From Lates calcarifer (Eukaryota > Chordata > Actinopteri > Centropomidae), in assembly GCF_001640805.2 (NCBI RefSeq), contig NC_066843.1:2974380-3038379 (forward strand): DNA of 64,000 nt. The letters are read 5' to 3'. The translations under genes were made by a program, and so were the position numbers. The notes beneath the pieces were generated by a model. It had not been told where the DNA came from and searched no databases. It was given only the letters and a program-made list of their open reading frames with translations. This document shows, one piece after another, positions 47,824 through 59,800 of the stretch (position 1 is the first letter of the stretch; the number at the start of each line of letters is the position of its first letter).

Positions 47824-50800
47824 GTTCCTGTTCAGTGTTTCTTGGATGTTTCTTTTATTAGCACAGAGCTTATTTTAAGCTCCAGAGATGCTAATTAAAT
47901 TAGGTGTTAGGAGCAAAATAGAAGGTGTTTAATTCATGTGTAAACGTCACATTGTATGTATATATGTATAATATGAATATGGGTGTGTATGTGTTTCAGC
48001 TTGGGCGTACCTAATTCTGTGAATGCATACAGTACATGCAAATGAATCTTTCACGTTTGCCCTTCAGCTACCGATGTAAAAGTGTCTTGTTAGCAGTGTT
48101 AGCGTTGCTCATTTAAACCCTACGAGTGCTGACGACAGCTGAGCGGCTTTGATCGGTGCCTTTCTTAAATGCACTTTAAAATAAGTTCTTATCATGTTGA
48201 GACAATGCAGTGGAAGGAAAAACTGCTTATTTACTTACAGAGTAAGTTTTCCATAAAGCTGTGTCATAAAAATCAAAGTCTGCATCATATGTTAGAGTGA
48301 CAAAGTGATTTAATTAACTGATCTAAACTCCACTGTTTTGACAAATCCACTGTAAATATCTTATCAGGCACATCAGTAGGAGTCCAAACCTCATGTTCTG
48401 ATGTCTCTTCCTTACAATCACAGAGCAGGAGTTTCTTTATAGCTTTACATTTTGTGCTTTGTCTCAATCTTACAGTGAGAAATCAGCCTCAAACTAGAAC
48501 TGGAAGCTGTTTTTTTTCCACCAAAAGTAGATCAGAAAGCAACATCGCCACAGGAGTTATTGTTTTTTGGGCACTGGAAGAAGTTTTCAGATGTTCTACT
48601 TCGGTAAAAGCAGTACTCTAAAATGAGTAAACGTCCTGCTGTACGTTGGAAGATGATGCTGTTTAGTGTGTGTCAGAAAGAGTTCATTCAGTTCCCTGTG
48701 TGCCTGTAAATCCTGACCTTTCGAGTCCAATCTATGGTGTAGAGTAACGCATTCAGCTAAATGGGTGAAATAATTGTGTGTGGGTTTAGCAGCCCACAGC
48801 AGCGTAGCTACATAACGTATGAGCTGTACGTTCTGCGTCTATGTTTTTGTCTATGCAATTTCTTATTTGTCAGGCACTGAAATACACAGTGTATATGTGT
48901 GTGTTTCCTTCCCTTCCTTTGCCAGAAGCTCTTTTTAAGTAATAAGTAATGAGTCCCCTGAGAATAAAATGTACTTTGTTATACATTTATGTATAGAGTC
49001 TATTCGTGGATGTGTGCGGTTTCAGCTCATCTTGTTGTTTCGTTGTTATTTGTGTGTGTGTGTTTCATTGTGTGTTTGAAATGAATCACTGCATAAACTT
49101 TCTGTGGCTCGCTGAGAGTGATTAAATGTGTGTGTGCAGGTGCAGTGATGAGGCAGAGCAGTGAGTTGCACTAATACTAAAACTCATTTTTTGTGCTCAG
49201 TCGCTGTCTTTGAAGGGGAACAGTGGCCGCAGTAACATCTCCCAAAATAATTTATCATAGAAATATCAATGAAAAAGCAAAAAAGTAACATCTGACCTGA
49301 GAGAACATGGATGACAAATTCATCTGTTTCTCCAGAGAACATCAGATAACATTACTGACAGGCACATGACGTTACTGAACACAGGATGCTTCATATTAAT
49401 AGTAGAGCAACAGGTTTAACAGCTTCATCAGTTTCTGAAAGAGAGATATTTTTGGGCAGCGAAGGAAAATGTTTTTCTGCAGGTCACAGATTTAAAATTT
49501 GCATTAAAAAAGTAACAAGTTAATTCTACTATTTGTCAGTCTTTCGCGTTATTGTTTAGATTTTATTCAGTGATGAAAAATGTAAGAAATTTTGTTCTAC
49601 TTCCTGTTTTCAAAATGTTTTTAGTTTTGAACGTGGTGGGGGGAAAAAAATCTGAAGGTTGGAAACAACAAACAAACAAACAAACAAAAAAAACATGTTC
49701 CTGAGACACTTTCTTGAGATCTTGAGAAAGTTTTGAAGTGTTAAAGCGACAAAATGTAACTTTGCTGAGCAACAGCGCCCTCTACAGCCATGACTGGTGA
49801 TTAATTCTGTTAGACTCTGAGTCCAAGCTGTTGAGCAGTATCCATGTACAGAAAAGAAAAGAAAGCTTATAAATCTCTTGACCAGAGCTGTGACTGTGTA
49901 GTCCAAACACAAACACACCAAACTCTGATCTTTGATTCTGATGAACGCTGGTTTTTAACGCCTCCTAAGTCTTTTTAACTGAAACCAAAGTTCAGCATTA
50001 CTCAGGAACTCTGCTATTTCAAACTAGTTAGCTACTGCTGCTTTAAAAGAAGTGAGTTTACTTACCAAGCAGAGACTTTTAGACCTCTCGTCAGTGCAGA
50101 CATCTTACAAGAACAGTAACTTTGCATCGCCTGGAAACAAAAACAGTGACAAAAGCTGTAACTTAAACAGATTTTCTGCATTTTGAACACACACTTTTAA
50201 AAGGAAACCCACATCATTTTGTCACATTTCTTTGCTGCGTTGTCTAGCAATTACAATCTTTCAAAATGGCTCCTGTTCCCCTTAACATTATCATGTCACT
50301 TTCATTGGCAGAGATGCAGCCTGATGTAGAGGGTAAGCACTGTCCTGTCCTGGCTTTGTAAGTGTGTGTGCGTGTGTGTTTGTGTGCTCACTTGAGGCTT
50401 TACTCATCTGTTAAATTAAACACATCGATTTATCTCTAAAATGATCAATATAACTCACAGCCACTGCTGGCTTATGAAGCTAAGTGTGTTTATGTGCAGC
50501 AGCATGTGTAAGTATGAACTGCTTGCAGAACATTTCATCTGCATTACCACTTATTTGGTCTGGTTCACCTGGTTAACCTGTGCTTATTCTTCATTAACAG
50601 AAGTCCAGGCTGCTGTAGGTAAGAGCTTTGCTTTGTTATGAATGTGTTTGTTTGTGTATTTGTGTTTGTACTGTATGTGAGTGTGTGTGTGTGTGCAGTC
50701 CCAGTCTGTGTGAAGACATTGTAGTTGTCCCAGTGAATAGGCTTATACATTGTCTTTAATCCGATCTTTGTTGAACAGCTTTTTCATTCACAATCGCACA

Positions 50801-53800
50801 CACAGACGCACACATCTCTGCAGTCTGAGGAGACCACAGCAGCACTATGGGAAGTGTTTTAACCCCTTCATTGTCCACATGACTAATTTCCATGTTCCAA
50901 CTGTTTCTTTTCATTCAGCGAACAATGAGCCTAGGGATGGTAAGGAAAAGACACGACACACTATTTCCCCAGCCTGCCTGTGCTTTCCGTTTTTCTGCTT
51001 GTTTTGTGTAAAACCAACTTGTGCGTTAGGGGCGTCTGTCAGCTAACGTGACAGACTGAAACTCTTCCTCCCTGAAGCCTGGGATTGCTCTGGTGACGGC
51101 CAGCACATTCATCATTTTACACAGGGATACGTGTTAGGCTTAAGGATTTCTGGTCACTTACTGCAATATTAATAATCAGAAAATTAACTGTATTTTTATA
51201 GTAAACAAAAGTGAGAGTGCCTCACAGTAAACAGATGAAGGCAAGTACAAACAAAAGGATGAAAAACAACGCAAAGACACAACTTAAAAGCAACTGTAGT
51301 CACAGAAAACTCATCCGATTAACTGTCAGATGAAGTAAAATAAGTAAATAATACGACAGATGACAGAGAAGCTTATGACAGCGTCTCGCAGTAGAAAACA
51401 TGCCTTCACAGTGATTAAAAGTATAGTGGTTAGATTGGTTTCACCAAAGCATCCGAGAGAGTGTGAGTGTTTTAAATGTGAAATGAACTGATAAGGTCTG
51501 GTGTATAAAAAGTGATATATCCTGCCTGTACTTCTGCTGCTGGGTATATATCATGTTTGTGTGTGATATGTGGATATACTACATCATACTGCTGGAGAAT
51601 ATTACAGTGCCGCTGATGTTTTTGTTCATCATTTGCGATCTAACTGTGGCTCCTTTCTTTACAGTATGTACAACATGAGACACTGTGTGTTCTGCCTGGT
51701 GGTGCTCTGATGATAAATTGATGATATACTGAATAAGTAATAACTGTGAAATTACACTACTATACATTCTATGTATAGAGCTATATTTTATGGATGGAAT
51801 GGACAGATATGTTACTATTTTAATGTAGTAATATCCAGTTTGGGAATATTAGAAGCATGAAACGCTTATTTTTATGGGTCCATAAATTCCTGATAATTTC
51901 CTGATCACTTCCTTGTAAGGTTCCTAGAAATAGCTTGGTAATTTGGTGCTAGTATAAGTAAAATACAGTGTTCAAATGACCAAATAATCAATTACAGTTA
52001 AATGCTGTGTTAGTGTACCTTTGATTCTTTCAGATACTGTACAGGTGGACAGTTGGACATGCAAAAATGTGCAATTTTTCTACAGGAAAGTATGAAATTC
52101 TACATATATTAGGAGTAAAGTGACACTAAAGGGGTACTCGGTGTATTAAAAAGCAACGCCAAGGAGTCCTGACGAGGTAGTCTGTACACTAACTGCATTT
52201 AAACTCAACATAACTAATTGGACCAAACTGAGAAGTTCCCAAATTATATGAGAAAATATGTTAAATATGATAAAATATTTCAGCAACATCAATTGTCTGT
52301 ACCTCCAAAAAGTATTAGGAATGACGTGACAATGCTATGGTCAAGATTTGGATAGGTTTAGACACAAGACACAAAAGATCGTAATGTGGGTTGACTTCCT
52401 AACACCGACCTGGTTGTCAGAAGATTTAGGATTAGGGGGTTGGGTTAGGGTTTGGGGGGCAGGAGTAAAGGGTTTTTAAAAACAACTACTTAGTTAACGT
52501 TAAGGAATCATTGTGGTTTGCAAAAGAATGACTATTTCATTAGAGCAATTCATTGCCGTGGCTATAGCTAATAACCACTTGATTGAGATATGGGAAAAGA
52601 AACCAACACTGACTGTCAATAGGAAACGTGAAACATTTATGTCTGATGTTTTGTTAACTTTTAACTCATCCCTGCATTAACTTGTGGATCCTCTTGCCTG
52701 ATACACAAGTCATAATTCCTACTACCGTTAGAGGGTTTTGTCAGTTAGATTGGGAAAGCAGAAATCAACTTGTCTACCGACCTCCTAACATCTCTATGTT
52801 CTCTAAAATAGGCTCCAAATTTTGCAGTTATTCCCAAGAAAGTTTCTAGAAAGGATCAGGAGAATTCTGAGGAAATACTGGACCTGTAAAAAGTTAAGCA
52901 TTAGCAATTTTGTGGAGTTGTTACAAATCATCTGAAATATGAGTAGGGTTTGCAGAAGGGTTTCAGTCAATTAGTCCCAGTGGACTTTTGTCCAGAATCC
53001 AAACATTCCCAGAGCCAAGGTTAGCGTGTGGAGTTAATTTCACTTAGCAACCCTCATCCCAAACACAGCGAGTGTCCAATGTGACATAAATAAATAAGAG
53101 TGTAAACATTCAAAAGTGTCCCCTGGGTGCTATTCCAGGATCAGCTTTACCCACTTAGCATTCTAACCGAAACCTTTTAAATCATCCTGAACATCTGAAC
53201 TTGGATCTGTCCTCAGGGGCACTTTTGATTAAAAGATCAAATTAACTGAGCCCATAAAAGCAGAGAGAGAGAGAGAGGGAGAGGAAGAGGCGCCGACGGT
53301 GTGGCTCTCTGAATTTATGGTAGCGCATGACCTTAATTTGACACGTGACCCTGGATCCATTCTCTCAGCAACTGCTCTCGTCCAATGGATGTCCAGCCAG
53401 GGGCCCTACTCACTCTACTTGATTGGTGGCCCGATGCGGCTTTAGTTTTACTGCTTTTTACTGCTTGTCCCTAAACCTTTTCCTGTGAAACTTATATGTC
53501 TAAGTCAGAAACAAGAGAAACAGTTTATGTACAGTATGAACAGTTAACAACTCCTCCTCCTGACTTCAGCACAATTACAGTGATTCTGAACTTGATTGTT
53601 GGAGACGTAACCAATTAACAGTTGTGTGTTTTTTTTTTTGGTAAGAGGAAAAAAAAAACAGGCAGGATTTGTTAATTAGAGTCAGAGGAAGAAAGATGTG
53701 TTTTTTGTAGTGTGAGAGCACGTTGATTTAATGTGTGAGTGTTCCTCACCTGAAATCAAGATTATCATTGGGCCAATTAACACTTGTGTTTAACAGCACA

Positions 53801-56800
53801 GCAAAGATACTGTACAGACTGACGTGTTCCCCGCTCTCTCTTTCTGTTTCCCCCCCCTCCGATGCAGAGTTGCCTCCTGATGGTAAGAGAAATGAATACG
53901 TTAGCGTCTCTGTAAAGCATATCAACTGACAAGCAAACACCTTACAGAGGTTACATCAATTTACTTGCAAAAGAAACAAGTGAGCGGATAAAAGAGCAGC
54001 TCATTTTTTATCGTCAAGATAAGAGCGTGCAGCATCAGCTTTATGTTCTGTCAGGGTGGCAGAAGATTGCAGAGAGTCAACCCTAATGTGATGTCTTCAG
54101 AGGTGATCTGAGGAGTTTCTTTATTCCCCTGGGGCCAGTCTGTTCCAGGGGGCTCCTTGGTCGCCTGTCATTTGTCAAAGGGTCCCAAATGGTTTATGCA
54201 GCGAAATAGCAAAGGCATTCATGCAAACATGCTTAACGGTTCTGCCTCATGGAAAGACTGTTGCTCAGTTTCAGCGCTAAATAACCATAAAAAAGGAATA
54301 GATCCTTGTACTCAGAGGGAGGAATTTAGTGATTTGAGACTTCTTATCATTAAATTACTCTGATGACGTTTTGCAAATGATCAGCAAATAGGTATTTCAC
54401 TGTAAAAGCACCAGGATTAAGAGGACTGGTGGTTTGCTTGGTCGCCTTGCCTCGTGTTGTCGTCTACAATCTGTTTGTTGTGTCTTTTTCTGAGTGGTGC
54501 TAAGATCGTGTTTTCTTGTTTTAATGTGTCCTCTGTGATCCCTCTATATAACACACATCACAGAGCATGTACCAGGGGAGGAACCTCAGATGTCCGAGCT
54601 GACCGGTCTATTTGTGGAGAGGCCAGAGAGCGTCACAGCAACAAAAGGTCTGGGAAAGTTATCCGTCGTGAAAATCTTGGATTATATCCAGGATGAAAGG
54701 AGTGGCCTCACTTAATGCCAAAGTCCAGTTGGACAACGGGTGGGTTAATCTATTTTAATTAATCACTGTATTTCATTCCTGTTCTTGGCCAGGCAAGGAC
54801 ATCACATTTGTGGCTAAAGTGGACTCCACAAACTTAACAAGGAAGCCAACCATGAAATGGCTGAAGGGGAAGTGGCTCGACCTAGGTAGTAAAGCTGGAA
54901 AGCACCTGCAGTTCAAAGAGTCCTATGACAGGAACACCAAGGTTTGTGTGCTCATGCTGTATGTCAAGTCCAGTCAGGTCAATTTTTATTTATATAGCAC
55001 CAAATCACAACGGACTTAAGATCGAAGCAGGTCTAGACCATACTCTTTATGTTTTAATATAAAGAGGGACCCAACAATTCCCACCATGAGCAAGGACCAG
55101 GTGAGAGTGGCAAGGCAGAACTTCCTTTAAGAGCAGAACCTTGAACCAGAGTCAGTGTGGGCGGCTATCTGCCTCTGCCGATTGGGTTAAGAAAGAAAGA
55201 GTATGTGTCAATATAATCTTCAATCATTGCTACACACAGACATTTAGCCGTTCAATTGGTCCATCACTTTGGTCCAGACTGAAAGACTATTGTATGGTTT
55301 GTTGTGAACATTTTGTAGAGACATTCACGGTCCCCAGAGGATGAATCCTACTGACTTTGATGATCAGCTGATCAGCTATTGGATGGATTGACATGAAATT
55401 TGCAGCAAATACCAAAGGATAAAGAATTTGGTGATACTGTGACAAAATTTCAATTTGTCCAATATTTTGGTTTATGACCAGATACCTACAAAATTAATTT
55501 AATTCCCATGAACCTAAACTGTACTTGTGTTTATTGCTAATTAGCATATGTTAGCATGCTGATTATGATCCACTGTGCCTAGGTACAGCCTCACAGAGCT
55601 GCAAGCACGACTGCAGACTGTTTATCTTGTTTACTTTTTCAAATTCAGGAAAAAACCAAGATGTGTTTTTCAGGATTAAATGTGATATTTTTATTAACTG
55701 ATGCAGCCCACATTCAGCTGCACAATTTATTCACCTCTACTGTACTTTCAACACATTTCCATGTGACCAAATTGCACAAATCTTAAGTGTTATTGTTATG
55801 AATATAAAAAAAAACACTGAAACAACATTTACACCATGGCACATTAGAGTTCTTCATCAAAACCCACAGGGTATTCTAATAGTGCTAACAATAAACACAT
55901 TTATATATGACTGAGTTTAATCAAAATGAAAGAAGAAAATGGGAATCAATAAATAGAGGACTTTCACAGACAACTAATACAGTGTAATTGAAAAACTGTA
56001 CAAGAAATAAGTCTCACAATCAAGATAATTGATTTTACAATGGCACTTTTGAGAGCCATCTAGTCTTTGTCAACATTGTTGTATAGAACAGCTTCTAAAT
56101 AGAAAAATACAAAAACGCTCACTGAATGGTCAGATTTGATCAACAGTTTCCCTCTTCATCTCAGAGCAGCTGCTTTACATGTGAGCTTCAATATTAAGAT
56201 CTCAAACTAAACCAAAAGATACTCTTTGTCCAACCATTCTGTTTTGTCTCTGAGGAAGTACACACCGCCTCTCAACTTTTAAATAAAGCTGTGAGACTGC
56301 AGGAGCGTCACTTACATCGCAGAGTTTTCATTAAATGGACCACTGGCCCTTTGACTTTATCAGCAAAGCGATATCGTTATGTTGTCTGTGTGTTTGTGAG
56401 TGCATGGCTGTTCATTTAATTGTGTGTGTTGCTAGCATATCATCCCCTCTCTCTCTGTCAGATCTACACTTACGAGATGAGCATCATCAAAGTAGTGGAT
56501 GGAGACGCAGGTGGCTACCGCTGCGAGGTCACCTCCAAAGACAAGTGCGACAGCTGCACATTCGACATCTCCGTGCAGGGTAGGGTCCTGAGACAGACAC
56601 TTAATCACATTATTGTCATCTTCCATTCAGCGTGTTCACCATTACTATGTAACTGGCTTTGTCAGCCAATAACTCAGTGAGTGCGATACACATTAGGTCC
56701 TATCATTTAGTGGCCTAGCGAGGTCATCAGTCCATTATTCCTTTGCTACTCAAGCCTGCTGTGTAATGAATTAACCTAGCCGAGCTCTCACCCGTCTTCC

Positions 56801-59800
56801 TCCTTCTGTACGGTTTCAGCTGTACAAGAGGAGCAGCAGGACAACATCTTGGAGGCGTTTAAGCGATCGTGAGTGTCAGTGTCGGCGAGGGTCTACTCAA
56901 CATGTCACCCGTCACACTGTCTCCCATATGTTCCTCTGTAGATCGCTGCCTCTGGGTATCTGTCAGTCTCAACGAGTGTCTCTGCCTGTGTGTCTGTCTA
57001 TCCCTCAGTTGTAGCTGACTTTGTACGAGTCAGTCTGGCTGCCATCTTTCTCTTTCTGTCACGTCTCAATGCGTCTGCCGCCTTGCTGTTTTGCTTCACC
57101 TGGAGTCCCGAATGGTTTGGCGTCTCATGTATTTCGTCACGTCTTAGTGACAGTCTCTTTAGGGACTTTTTTTTATACGTACCTGTTTTCCTCACTGTCT
57201 ATTTCTGTCTCTGCTTCTGTCTGTGTGAAGTGTATCTATGTATGTATCCTGTGACTGTGTAGCTTTTTAATGAGTTTTTTTTTTCCAGCTGTTCTCATCC
57301 TGCATACTGTATGTGCGCTGTGTGATCGTAAATCAGCCAACACCTTCACACTGACACCTTGAATCTCCATATTTGTAATTTGTGCTTAAAAATATAATTT
57401 CCTTTCCTCATTAGCGTTTGAGCAAAAAGGCACAGGTAAGATGAGAAATGCAACATGCAAAAAGACAGCATCATATTGTGCATTAGACAGGATGTCAGAG
57501 TGCTTATTTGCAGAATGCTAATATGAGGGTGAGCAAGAGGGTGAGGGAGAGGCTGGTGTGATAAATGAAAAGTGAAAAGTTGGTTAAAACTCAAATATGT
57601 TGCTGGAGAGATAATGGATGAGTGTGTTAAACACTGTGTTATGTGGAGGTCATACAGCTCAGCCTCTAGGAGGTGAGTATGGAAGATCATATTTCCAATT
57701 TGATACTAATCTGTGTGTTTCTATTAACTTGTATAACAGCAGCACCACCAAATACATGTGATCTGACACCATTCTTTAGGGACAGTGATTCCCAACTGGT
57801 GATACTTACCTCAGAGGCTACCTCTGCGGTATGTGGAAAATACTCTCCTGATTTGACAAAATAGAAAATATGATTTAATTTTAAAAAACAGTCACATATT
57901 GAGTTAGCTAAAAGTAAATAAATTGATAAGTCAACTATAAATAATGGGCAAATACTTGGAATAGATAGCTAAAAGCAGGATAGATAGTTGAAACAGATAA
58001 GTAAATAACAAGTAATGCAGTTGAAATCTAAAAGCAATGGTGAAATGGTTGAAATGTAGAAGTACTGGACAAACAGTCAAAGTCATGAGCTTAAAATGTT
58101 TTAATTGTTAGCTAAAAGAAACAGATAAATGGTTGAAATAATTAGCTCAAAATACTTGTTAAATGGTCAAAATGGTTAGGTAAAAATAGTTAGCTAAAGC
58201 TAACAGATAAATGGTAAAAGTAGTTAGCTAAAAGTAAGAGACAAATGCTAAAAACTGTTAGTTAAAAGTAACAGATGAATGGTTGAAAAAGTTAGCTAAA
58301 ACTAAGATAAATTGTTGAAATAGTTAGCTAAAAGTAACAGTTAAATGGCAAAAGTAGTTAGCTAAAAGTAACAGATAAATGGTTGAAAAAGTTAGCTAAA
58401 ACAAAAGCTTATAAATAAAATAAAAGCTTGAAATAGCAAGCAAAAACTAATGGTTAAATGCTAAAAATTGTTAGCTAAAACTAACAGATAAATGGTTGAA
58501 ATCTTTAGCTAAAAGTAACAAATGGTTGACAATAGTTAGCTAAAAGTAATAATTAAATGGTAAAAATTAGTTAAATAGTTGAAATAGCTCATCTGACAGG
58601 GTGCATCAGTCACAGTTGGGAACCAGTACTTTACTCACTCCTGCTCACTCATTATTTCTCTGGAGTTTTTTAAAAATTCCAGACTTTAATGTATGTTTCA
58701 TGTCAGAAATAGCCCAAGCTCTCCATCATATGCCCTGGGGCATATCAGGCTATTTTTTCTTCTTCATGTTGTCATTTCGGTTACAGCTGAAAAGGCTTCA
58801 ATAGGAAACAGAAAATATTCTGTACTGTATGTTGGCACTACAGTTCGTTAGCATTTGAGGGGAGCTTGCATTCATATTATGCCACAGTATGTTTATTCTT
58901 GACAAGGCAATGTGTTTAAGTGTGTCATGTAAGCATACAGCATTAAGACTGTATGTCATGGCAATGTTACACACAGATGAATGCCAAAATAAAGGAAGCA
59001 CCAAGTGGTAATCATGTTGAAGCCAATGTGTAGACAACTGCAGCTAAAATTCACCACAAACAGCAGCTTAAAGAATTAATTTGTCACTGAATTTCACTTG
59101 GATTTTCAAAAAGACATGGGCCACGTCACTGCAGCAATACAACACAGAGATGAAAAAGAATGTAAAAGTGGCTGAGGTTTGGCAAGGTCAACCTGGGTGT
59201 TGTGTGCAATTTTTGATTTTTCCAATGGGAGTCAGGAAAGGTCCAACACTTGCGGTCAAAGCATTTCAACCTCAGTTCTTTATTCTTTAAGTCTGTGTCA
59301 CTGACACTTGGAAACTTGGTAGAAAGCAAGGTTTAGATTTCAGTTTATGCTTTCATGCTCAACATCAACTGTACTTTTATGAGTTGTGGCTGCAGCAGCA
59401 TGAAAAAGATGCATTTTTCACATGAAACGTGACATATGTGACTCTTCCTCCTGTTTGATGGTGGTCTCTTTAGAAGTGCTGAAGTAGGTTGAGATCTAGC
59501 GACAACCACAGCACATGACTAACACTATTTTCACGCTCACCCAACCATTTAGTGATCACGTGTTCCCCCGCGAACGAGGACATTATCACCTTGGGAGAAT
59601 TTACTCCCATCGGAATGGCAAGGATAACATGGATGGATGTTATCCTTGGATGAACTGTTCATCCATAGGACGAACATGATCACTCAGAATGGCTTTGAAT
59701 TTATTGGCATTTATCTTGCTCGCCGAGGGGTTCAATGAGCCTCAACCATGCCAGGAAAATACACTCCATATTGTAAAGGAGCTGCCAAAACCATTCACAG

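Noticed and set aside
49142..49162. Possible further 21-nt phase-1 microexon (GTGTGTGCAG before, GTGAGT after)
   Set aside because: It sits in TG-rich sequence and ends in A, whereas all other tail exons end in G; too weak to call.
52430..52465. TTAGGG-like phrases
   Set aside because: Only a few degenerate units; not an interstitial telomere array.
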